Source of the DNA: Candidatus Gastranaerophilales bacterium
Lineage (GTDB): Bacteria > Cyanobacteriota > Vampirovibrionia > Gastranaerophilales > Gastranaerophilaceae
NCBI GenBank assembly: GCA_947625445.1
Contig: CANQOM010000118.1
Coordinates: forward strand, 1-5,255
Reading direction: 5' to 3'
Length of the DNA stretch: 5,255 nucleotides
The translations under genes and the position numbers were made by a program. The notes beneath the pieces were generated by a model, which ran no database searches, had not been told where the DNA came from, and saw nothing but the letters and a program-made list of their open reading frames with translations. Below are positions 1 to 5,255 of the stretch, piece after piece. The first letter of the stretch is position 1; each line of letters starts with the position of its first letter.

Positions 1-451
1 CTGCGGTTGGTTCGTTTACTATACGAAGTACATCTAACCCTGCAATTTTACCTGCATCTTTTGTTGCTTGTCTTTGTGCATCATTAAAATATGCAGGAAC
101 TGTTATAACGGCTGATGTAACTTTTTCACCTAAATAGTTTGAAGCATCATCTGCTAATTTTCTTAATATCATTGCTGATATTTCTTGTGGTGTATAATCT
201 TTTCCGTCTATATTTTTTTTGTAATCTTCGCCCATATGACGTTTGATTGAAATTACTGTTTTGTCAGGATTTAATATAGCTTGACGTTTTGCTAATTGTC
301 CTACAAGTTTTTCACCTGTTTTTGAAAAACCAACGATTGAAGGTGTTGTTCTTGAACCTTCTGCGTTAGCTATAACGGTTGGTTTTCCGCCTTCCATGAC
401 TGCTACAACAGAGTTTGTTGTTCCTAAGTCGATTCCTATTGTTTTTGCCAT
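1..451 (-). CDS. dnaK: Molecular chaperone DnaK (Hsp70), N-terminal 150 residues, runs off left edge
   Basis: Cytoplasmic Hsp70 chaperone that binds and releases unfolded polypeptides in an ATP-driven cycle with DnaJ and GrpE. Only the first 150 residues, part of the nucleotide-binding domain, are inside the window. Seen directly: the phosphate-1 signature GIDLGTTNS at residues 6-14, the conserved catalytic lysine at residue 70 (SIKRHMG context), VITVPAYFNDAQRQATKDAG at 115-134, and NEPTA at 146-150. The ATG at 451-449 gives the canonical MAKTIGIDLGTT start, and a strong AAGGAG ribosome site (460-465) lies 8 nt upstream. Compared with E. coli DnaK, the insertion between the IKR motif and the PQEISA motif is absent, as in Bacillota. 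The gene is divergent from pflA. No grpE or hrcA lies directly upstream, unlike the common hrcA-grpE-dnaK order, so dnaK probably has its own promoter. Identification is secure; the 3' part cannot be judged. Confidence 0.97.
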   Translation of the reverse strand, partial: MAKTIGIDLGTTNSVVAVMEGGKPTVIANAEGSRTTPSIVGFSKTGEKLVGQLAKRQAILNPDKTVISIKRHMGEDYKKNIDGKDYTPQEISAMILRKLADDASNYLGEKVTSAVITVPAYFNDAQRQATKDAGKIAGLDVLRIVNEPTA

Positions 452-491
452 AATTTTATCTCCTTTATTATTATTTTTTTCTCTAATATTC

Positions 492-500
492 TTTATAACA
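492..500 (-). promoter_or_regulatory. Putative extended -10 promoter element of dnaK
   Basis: Read on the minus strand this is TGTTATAAA: a TG dinucleotide, one base, then TATAAA (497-492), one mismatch from TATAAT. Transcription would start near 485 and give a leader of about 34 nt containing the AAGGAG ribosome site at 460-465. No convincing -35 hexamer sits at 16-18 bp spacing; the upstream region is A/T tracts. The AT-rich background makes chance matches common. No CIRCE inverted repeat (TTAGCACTC-N9-GAGTGCTAA) or CtsR-type heptamer repeat is seen anywhere between the two genes. Confidence 0.45.
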
Positions 501-526
501 TTCTTTTTTTACTTTTTTAAAAAAAT

Positions 527-560
527 AAACAAAAAATTAATATTTTAATTATTTTTGTTT
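527..560. repeat. Imperfect A/T inverted repeat in the dnaK-pflA intergenic region
   Basis: The core is a perfect palindrome AATTAA-TATT-TTAATT (535-550). It extends outward to AAAC (527-530) against GTTT (557-560), with two single-base bulges on the right side (551 and 556). It ends where the pflA extended -10 begins (560-568), a position suited to an operator. The inner TTAA-N4-TTAA resembles the centre of Rex redox-repressor sites (TTGTTAA-N4-TTAACAA), but the outer bases do not match well. In sequence this AT-rich such a repeat can arise by chance. Confidence 0.3.
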
Positions 561-568
561 GATATGAT
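560..568 (+). promoter_or_regulatory. Putative extended -10 promoter of pflA
   Basis: The sequence TGATATGAT is an extended -10 (TG, one base, TATGAT), one mismatch from TATAAT. Transcription would start near 575, leaving a short leader of about 19 nt that carries the TAAGG ribosome site (584-588) and leads to the ATG at 594. There is no good -35 hexamer at normal spacing, as is usual for extended -10 promoters; A/T tracts lie upstream. An alternative pair is TTGTTT (555-560) with TATAAA (578-583), spaced by 17 bp. It would start transcription almost on the ATG and remove the ribosome site, so it is less attractive. Confidence 0.5.
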
Positions 569-593
569 ATTATTTGTTATAAATAAGGTTTTT

Positions 594-1346
594 ATGAGTG
601 AAGATTTATTAGGAAATGTACATTCTTTTGAATCATTCGGTACTGTTGACGGCCCCGGAATAAGAATGGTTGTTTTTATGCAGGGTTGTCCCATGAGGTG
701 TAAATATTGCCATAATCCTGACACTTGGAATTTTTCGGATAATATTAAAATTTCTGCTGATGATATTTTAAAAAAATATGACGGAATAAAAGAGTTTTTA
801 AAAAATGGCGGTATTACAGTTTCAGGTGGTGAACCTCTTTTTCAAATTGATTTCTTAATTCAACTCTTTAAAAAAGCAAAAAATAAGAATATCCACACTG
901 CTCTTGATACTTCTGGTATACTGTTTGATAAAAATAATACTACTAAATTTGATGAGCTTATAAGCTATACTGATTTAGTTTTGCTTGATATTAAACATAT
1001 TGATGATGATGAACATAAAAAACTTACGGGATTTTCTAATAAATCTGTTTTGGATTTTGCAAAATATTTATCTGATAATAATATCCCTGTTTGGATTAGA
1101 CACGTTGTTGTTCCTGATATAACTTTTAATGATGAATATTTAAAAAAACTCGGCATTTTTATTTCAGGTTTAAAAAATGTCAAGGCTATTGATGTGCTTC
1201 CTTACCATGATATGGCAAAAGAAAAGTATAAAAAATTAGATATTGACTATCCTCTTAAAAATACTTTGCCTCTTACAAAAGAACAAGCTCTTTATGCTAA
1301 AAAGTTGTTAATTGAAAATTATAAACAATCTTATAATTTGCGTTAG
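594..1346 (+). CDS. pflA: Pyruvate formate-lyase activating enzyme (radical SAM)
   Basis: Cytoplasmic radical SAM enzyme that uses a [4Fe-4S] cluster to cleave S-adenosylmethionine and abstract a glycine hydrogen, installing the glycyl radical on pyruvate formate-lyase so that pyruvate plus CoA gives acetyl-CoA plus formate. The 250-residue product is close to E. coli PflA (246). Seen: HSFESFGTVDGPG at 10-22; the cluster motif CPMRCKYC with C32, C36 and C39, the only cysteines in the protein; SGGEP at 77-81 (SAM binding); LDTSG at 104-108; LLDIK with D132 and K134; WIRHVVVP at 167-174; LPYHDMAK at 202-209. The second ferredoxin-like cluster domain found in many other glycyl-radical activases is absent, which favours PFL as target. 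The ATG at 594 is chosen because MSED.. aligns with known N-termini and has a TAAGG site 5 nt upstream. An in-frame TTG at 555 would add 13 residues, but it lies within the predicted promoter. pflB is not adjacent. The last 12 codons overlap the convergent gene. Confidence 0.93.
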   Translation: MSEDLLGNVHSFESFGTVDGPGIRMVVFMQGCPMRCKYCHNPDTWNFSDNIKISADDILKKYDGIKEFLKNGGITVSGGEPLFQIDFLIQLFKKAKNKNIHTALDTSGILFDKNNTTKFDELISYTDLVLLDIKHIDDDEHKKLTGFSNKSVLDFAKYLSDNNIPVWIRHVVVPDITFNDEYLKKLGIFISGLKNVKAIDVLPYHDMAKEKYKKLDIDYPLKNTLPLTKEQALYAKKLLIENYKQSYNLR

Positions 1347-2045
1347 AAAAATTATTGCAAATACTAATATTGCTAAAATTATTATTATAACAGCTTGAAA
1401 TAGATATTTGTTATCTTCTGATACCGTGTCTATTCTCTTCCAAGTATCATAGAAATTTTGTATATCTTTTTCAACTACACTATTATTACCACTACAATTA
1501 AAATTAATTTTTGAATATTCTGAAAAAATTTCTATAAATCTTAATGTTCTTAAGTGAGAATTATTTAATATTCCTGATAAATTTACGGTAGTAAAAATTA
1601 TTTCCTGACGATTTGTGTTATTTAAAAAAATAGTAAATCTTGTATCACATTTATATGCATCACTGCCTCTATGATTTTTAAAAGAAGTACTTATTATATC
1701 TAAATTAATTAATCCGATATCCTTCAAATAAAAAGTATCTTTCTGTTTAATTGGTTTTTCAGCTTTATAAGTTATTGTACACTTTTCGTTTTCTATATAT
1801 ATATCAGAAGCATATTTTTTAAGTGGCGGAATATTTATTCCATTTTTAAAAGTAATAACTGACATTGTAAAAAGAAAAGTAGTGATTGTTATATCAACAG
1901 CGAGAAGGTCTGTAAATTCACTCCAATCTGATATAAACAATATAAATACGAAAACAAAAAAAAGTATTGTAGAAAGAATAGCAATAATCAAATTAGCTAT
2001 TTTTTGAGAACTTTTTCTTTGTAATATTAAATGTACTTTTTTCAT
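1308..2045 (-). CDS. Hypothetical three-pass membrane protein
   Basis: A 245-residue protein I do not recognise. Hydrophobic segments lie at about residues 17-39 and 46-66 near the N-terminus and 215-243 at the C-terminus. A polar, lysine-rich region of about 145 residues (roughly 67-214) lies between. The basic N-terminus (MKKVHLILQRK) predicts it faces the cytoplasm, which would put the middle region in the cytoplasm too. That region looks beta-rich (short stretches such as CTITYKAE and RFTIFLNN), followed by a helical part with FYDTWKRID at 198-206. There is no signal peptidase site, catalytic motif or paired cysteines that I can name. The ATG at 2045 has an AGGA site (2052-2055) 6 nt upstream. 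The gene starts 12 bp after the SNF2 stop codon and in the same frame, so it is probably translated from the same mRNA. Its 3' end overlaps pflA by 39 bp, so the last 12 residues (end of the third hydrophobic segment) lie antisense to the PflA C-terminus. The ORF is convincing; the function is unknown. Confidence 0.8.
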   Translation of the reverse strand: MKKVHLILQRKSSQKIANLIIAILSTILFFVFVFILFISDWSEFTDLLAVDITITTFLFTMSVITFKNGINIPPLKKYASDIYIENEKCTITYKAEKPIKQKDTFYLKDIGLINLDIISTSFKNHRGSDAYKCDTRFTIFLNNTNRQEIIFTTVNLSGILNNSHLRTLRFIEIFSEYSKINFNCSGNNSVVEKDIQNFYDTWKRIDTVSEDNKYLFQAVIIIILAILVFAIIFLTQIIRLFIIFN

Positions 2046-2057
2046 TATAATTCCTAA

Positions 2058-5057
2058 CTAATTTCCAAGAGAAAATATTTTATATATTTCATCATCAGAA
2101 AGTTCTGTAATAACTTTTTCACCTTCAAAAACTGCAAGATTAACAAGTTCTTTTTTCTGTTTAATCATTTCATCAATTTTCTCTTCAAAAGTACCTAAAG
2201 TAACGAGTCTGTGAACCATAACATTTTTATCTTGACCAATACGATAACTTCTGTCAGTTGCTTGTTCTTCAACTGCAGGATTCCACCATAAATCATAGTG
2301 AATTACATTTGTTGCAGATGTCAAATTTAACCCTGTTCCGCCGGCTTTTAAAGATAATAACATTACTTTTTTATCTGGATTTGTTTCAAATTCCTGAAGC
2401 ATATTTTGTCTTTGATTTGTATTTAATGAACCATGAAAGAATAACGGGGTTATATTTAATTCATTTTGTATTATTGTTGACAATATATTCCCCATTTCTT
2501 TATATTGTGTAAATGCTATTACTTTTTCATCATTTTCAAGTATTTGAGATAACAGAGAAATGAATTTTTGAGTTTTTCCTGATACATCTTTTGTCATTTC
2601 ACCGTATTTTAAATATTGAAACGGATGATTACATATTTGTTTTAAAGCGGTTATCAGTTTAAATATTATTCCTCGTCTGTTTATTCCTTTTTGACCTGAT
2701 ATATCTGTCATTAAAGTATTTAAAGTTTTTTCATATAATGCTGCTTGATTTTTTGTTAAATAACAGTATTCATCTAAAACCATTTTTTCGGGTAAATCAT
2801 CAATAATTGTTTTATCTGTTTTTAAACGTCTTAAAACAAAAGGCGATATAGATAATTTTAACTTGTCTGCCTGTTCATACTGTTTAAATCTTTCAATAGG
2901 AATGGCATAACACTTTTGAAAATCTCTAATTGAACCTAAATAACCTTTGTTAATAAAATCAAAAATGCTCCACAATTCTGTTAATTTATTTTCAACAGGG
3001 GTACCTGTCATTGCTATTTTTATGTCTGATTTTAATGATTTTACGGCAACGGTTTGAGAAGTATCGGGATTTTTTATATTTTGTGCTTCATCAACTACGA
3101 CCATTGACCAAGTTGTTTTTTTAATTTCTTCTATATCAATACGCAAAATAGCAAAAGTAGTTATTATAACATCCGCTTTCAAGTCAATTTGTCTGTCCAA
3201 TCCATGATATGCCGAAGCTTTTAATTTAGGTGCAAACATATTCAATTCTTTAATCCAATTTCCCATAAGCGTTGTAGGACATATAACAATTACAGGAGCT
3301 TTTAGTTTATTTTCTTCCTTTAATTTTAAAATTAAACTTATTACCTGAATAGTTTTTCCTAGCCCCATATCGTCTGCTATACATGAACCGAAGCCTTTTG
3401 TTGTGTTTGTATAAAGCCATTTTAAACCGTTCTTTTGATATGGTCTTAACTCTCCGTTTAGTGTTTCAGGAGGGGTTACTTCTATTGTTTTTCCTATATC
3501 TTTTATTATGTTTGCAAATGCTTCATCATAATCAAATTCATATTCATTTAAATGACCTGAAAATGCTGCATGTAACATTTCCATTCTTGTAATTTTATCT
3601 ATTTTTGGATTTTTTAGTTTTTTTATTATTGCTTGAGATTCATTTTGGTCAATTAATATGTATTTATTTTTAAATTCTATGATACCGTTAGCATTTTCTA
3701 TTAATTTTTCAAATTCTTCAACTGAAATTTTTTCATCGCCAATGGCAACGCTAAATGAAAAATCAAAAATACCTGATAAACTTATATTTGAATTTTTACC
3801 GTTTAAAATATCAGCTACATCTTGTTCTCTGGAAGTTTTAATTTTTGCATTTATTGAAGCTCTTGGTACTACTATATTTCCAAAATTCGGAGGGAAATTT
3901 ATATTTATTCCTGCTTTATTTAAATAATATGCAGTGTGTATCATTAACTTGTATACATCATTTAATGACAGATATAATTTTAAGTTATCTTCATCTTCAA
4001 AAAGAGTTTCTAACTCTTTGTAATATCTTAAAGTATAATTCAACTGTTTTTCTACAATATTTATAAGATAAGTATTTTGATATCCCCAATATGTTCCTTC
4101 TTTGTATATTTCCAATAAATCTTTTTTGGGTTCTTTTTCGTTTAAATTAGCATCATTTGCTTTTACCGATATTGTTAATACAAACTTATCTTCTTCAAGT
4201 TTTTCAATATCTAATTGAGGGCTTACGGGATATTTTCCTATATATATTTCATCTAACCATTCTGATATAGCTTGAGCTAAATCTAGTGAACGGATATATC
4301 TTTTATTATTTGCCGGCTTTAAGAAATATACCGATGAATCTATATCTTTAAATCTGTATGCTTTAAACTTTAAAAACTTAAATATTACATAATTTATATA
4401 ATCCTCTATTAATAAATCCGCAACGGATTTTATGTTAGATATTTTTGAAAATTCAAGTGAATATATTTCATCAATTGATTTTTGAAGTTGTTCATTGATT
4501 GAAAACATTTCATAACTTATTTGAAAAAAATTATCAGTAATGTTTACTTTAGGTAAGAAATAAAGCTTTTCTACCAATCTTTTTACAAACTGTGTTATTA
4601 TGTTGAAAATTTTGAATGTTTCACTTACATGCGGATTATCAACTATTGAATCAAATCCTGAAAAATATTCCCAAATAAGCTCTAAGGGTATTTTATAACC
4701 GATTTTATCCTTTTTTATTCCATTTTCTTCTATTTCATAAGCTATTGAAGAAAATCTATACATCGAACCTTTAGATTTTAAATAAAAATCGAAATTGTTG
4801 GTTGGTGTAACAAATACTTCAGGTTGTTTTCCTTCTTTTATTAAATAAAAATCCGTATTTTTTATTACGTTACTTGAATTTTGGAATGTTGATGAAAATT
4901 CATCTTCAATTAATTGATATATGGTACTAATCATTAATCGGAAATCTTTTTTTTCACAACCTACAGGGTTTTCTGTAAGATTGTGAAACATTTCATCTAT
5001 GTCATTTTTTTTAAAAGAAAAAGCAAATTTATTGTTAACAGATGTATCAGATGCCAT
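2058..5057 (-). CDS. SNF2-family (SSO1653-like) DNA-dependent ATPase/helicase with DUF3670-like region
   Basis: A 999-residue ATPase of the Swi2/Snf2 branch of superfamily 2. The family translocates on double-stranded DNA and remodels protein-DNA complexes, usually without strand separation; the target here is unknown. Motifs: LRPYQ at 537-541; Walker A DMGLGKT at 563-569 (K568, T569); VICPTTL at 591-597; Walker B DEAQ at 656-659 in VVVDEAQNIKNP, typical of the bacterial/archaeal SSO1653-like group; TGTP at 684-687; VIAFTQY at 846-852; LKAGGTGLNL at 903-912; and the arginine-finger motif QATDRSYRIGQ at 932-942 (R936, R939). All core motifs look intact. Residues about 395-510 (including FDFSFSVAIGDEKISVEEFEKLI at 431-453) resemble DUF3670, common ahead of this ATPase core. 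Residues 1-390 match nothing I recognise, and there is no SWIM zinc-finger cysteine pattern. The start is firm: TAA abuts the ATG in frame (5058-5060) and GAGG (5064-5067) lies 6 nt upstream. It is the first gene of a probable pair with the membrane protein. Confidence 0.93.
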   Translation of the reverse strand: MASDTSVNNKFAFSFKKNDIDEMFHNLTENPVGCEKKDFRLMISTIYQLIEDEFSSTFQNSSNVIKNTDFYLIKEGKQPEVFVTPTNNFDFYLKSKGSMYRFSSIAYEIEENGIKKDKIGYKIPLELIWEYFSGFDSIVDNPHVSETFKIFNIITQFVKRLVEKLYFLPKVNITDNFFQISYEMFSINEQLQKSIDEIYSLEFSKISNIKSVADLLIEDYINYVIFKFLKFKAYRFKDIDSSVYFLKPANNKRYIRSLDLAQAISEWLDEIYIGKYPVSPQLDIEKLEEDKFVLTISVKANDANLNEKEPKKDLLEIYKEGTYWGYQNTYLINIVEKQLNYTLRYYKELETLFEDEDNLKLYLSLNDVYKLMIHTAYYLNKAGININFPPNFGNIVVPRASINAKIKTSREQDVADILNGKNSNISLSGIFDFSFSVAIGDEKISVEEFEKLIENANGIIEFKNKYILIDQNESQAIIKKLKNPKIDKITRMEMLHAAFSGHLNEYEFDYDEAFANIIKDIGKTIEVTPPETLNGELRPYQKNGLKWLYTNTTKGFGSCIADDMGLGKTIQVISLILKLKEENKLKAPVIVICPTTLMGNWIKELNMFAPKLKASAYHGLDRQIDLKADVIITTFAILRIDIEEIKKTTWSMVVVDEAQNIKNPDTSQTVAVKSLKSDIKIAMTGTPVENKLTELWSIFDFINKGYLGSIRDFQKCYAIPIERFKQYEQADKLKLSISPFVLRRLKTDKTIIDDLPEKMVLDEYCYLTKNQAALYEKTLNTLMTDISGQKGINRRGIIFKLITALKQICNHPFQYLKYGEMTKDVSGKTQKFISLLSQILENDEKVIAFTQYKEMGNILSTIIQNELNITPLFFHGSLNTNQRQNMLQEFETNPDKKVMLLSLKAGGTGLNLTSATNVIHYDLWWNPAVEEQATDRSYRIGQDKNVMVHRLVTLGTFEEKIDEMIKQKKELVNLAVFEGEKVITELSDDEIYKIFSLGN

Positions 5058-5087
5058 TTAAAACCTCAAAATCCAACCTCTCTTATT

Positions 5088-5093
5088 ATTATA
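5088..5093 (-). promoter_or_regulatory. Putative -10 element of the SNF2/membrane-protein operon
   Basis: The minus strand reads TATAAT, a perfect -10 consensus, preceded directly by TGTG; the TG is not in the exact extended -10 register. Transcription would begin near 5081 and give a leader of about 24 nt containing the GAGG ribosome site (5064-5067). I could not find a good -35 hexamer at 16-18 bp spacing (candidates such as TCATAT at 5116-5111 are poor). The site lies between the upstream terminator and the SNF2 start, where an operon promoter is expected. Confidence 0.5.
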
Positions 5094-5178
5094 CACAAAA
5101 ATAATTATTTATATGATACATATTTTGATTTCGAATATTTAATAATTTTTGTCATTTCAGTGCCTTTAAAAAATCATT

Positions 5179-5207
5179 AAAGAAAAGACCTGATATTATC
5201 AGGTCTT
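5179..5207 (-). terminator. Intrinsic terminator of a minus-strand gene beyond the right edge
   Basis: A perfect 10-bp stem, AAGACCTGAT (5185-5194) with ATCAGGTCTT (5198-5207), closes a 3-nt loop. Read on the minus strand the stem runs directly into a T-rich tract (TTTTCTTT, through 5179). On the plus strand no T tract follows (CTAGTCAATAAAA) and no plus-strand gene precedes it, so the terminator acts leftward. It ends a transcript entering from the right edge and separates it from the SNF2 operon promoter about 90 bp downstream. Confidence 0.85.
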
Positions 5208-5231
5208 CTAGTCAATAAAATTAAATCATAT

Positions 5232-5255
5232 TTATTTTTTAGCAATAAACTTTCT
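5232..5255 (-). CDS. Possible C-terminal end of an upstream minus-strand gene
   Basis: One minus-strand frame entering from the right edge reads RKFIAKK followed by TAA (5234-5232), 24 bp ahead of the terminator stem. That arrangement is normal for the end of a gene. Seven codons cannot identify a product. Another frame stops even sooner (KVYC then TAA), while the third runs on through the terminator and is unlikely. The presence of a gene to the right is supported by the terminator; the choice of frame is a guess. Confidence 0.25.
   Translation of the reverse strand, partial: RKFIAKK

Noticed and set aside
555..593. TTG start at 555 extending PflA by 13 residues
   Set aside because: It lies upstream of or within the predicted promoter, has no ribosome site, and the added residues (FDMILFVINKVF) do not match known PflA N-termini; the ATG at 594 does.
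965..1183. 72-codon minus-strand open frame inside pflA
   Set aside because: It is entirely antisense to conserved pflA coding sequence, its product is low-complexity and resembles no family, and no ribosome site or context supports it.
1278..1293. Small hairpin (AAAGAA-CAAG-CTCTTT) just past the stop of the membrane-protein gene on the minus strand
   Set aside because: The 6-bp, AT-rich stem includes a wobble pair, lacks a proper T tract, and lies within pflA coding sequence; too weak to call a terminator.
2258..4066. Four plus-strand open frames (2258-2512, 3383-3592, 3658-3927, 3845-4066)
   Set aside because: All lie antisense to the SNF2 gene, whose protein shows intact family motifs there or a continuous frame; their products are leucine/phenylalanine-rich as expected from antisense reading of AT-rich coding DNA.
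1308..5057. Calling the SNF2 and membrane-protein pair a defence system
   Set aside because: There is no effector, nuclease, methylase or mobile-element context, and the flanking genes are core functions; the idea is kept only as a testable finding.
4983..5180. 65-codon plus-strand open frame over the SNF2 start and promoter
   Set aside because: It overlaps the SNF2 N-terminus, ribosome site and promoter on the opposite strand, has no recognisable product, and shows no supporting plus-strand signals.
5164..5182. Second short inverted repeat CTTTAA/TTAAAG next to the terminator
   Set aside because: Only 6 AT-rich pairs with a 7-nt loop; likely chance and not needed to explain termination.

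Overview
The window is a very AT-rich piece of a bacterial chromosome carrying ordinary cellular genes. It holds the start of dnaK (minus strand, running off the left edge), a complete pyruvate formate-lyase activating enzyme gene (pflA, plus strand), and a minus-strand pair made of a three-pass membrane protein of unknown function and a 999-residue SNF2-family ATPase. At the right edge is an intrinsic terminator for another minus-strand gene that lies mostly outside the window. I see no mobile element, CRISPR array, rRNA or tRNA.

Organism: the low GC content and an oxygen-sensitive glycyl-radical activase suggest an anaerobic or fermenting host. The DnaK N-terminus lacks the roughly two-dozen-residue insertion seen near residues 80-100 in proteobacterial and cyanobacterial DnaK, which is the Bacillota-type condition. 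Yet several of its stretches (the region around residues 97-110 and the VLRIVNEPTA end) read like cyanobacterial DnaK. A low-GC gut bacterium, either of Bacillota type or of the non-photosynthetic cyanobacterial sister group (Gastranaerophilales/Vampirovibrionia), fits. This is inference, not identification.

Layout: positions 1-451 are dnaK (minus). Positions 452-593 are a divergent promoter region with recognisable extended -10 elements for both genes, A/T tracts and an imperfect inverted repeat, but no CIRCE heat-shock operator. Positions 594-1346 are pflA. Its 3' end overlaps the 3' end of the convergent membrane-protein gene (1308-2045) by 39 bp, with no terminator between them. That gene follows the SNF2 ATPase (2058-5057) after only 12 bp and in the same reading frame, so the two are probably cotranscribed from a promoter near 5088-5093. 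Positions 5058-5255 hold that promoter, the terminator hairpin at 5185-5207 and possibly the last codons of the upstream gene. No gene-free stretch exceeds 300 bp.

How the genes relate: DnaK (protein folding) and PflA (radical activation of pyruvate formate-lyase, whose gene is not in the window) are unrelated neighbours sharing an intergenic region. The SNF2 ATPase and the membrane protein form the only candidate functional unit. Their partnership is inferred from spacing alone. It is the part most worth following up, but nothing here proves a new defence or other system.
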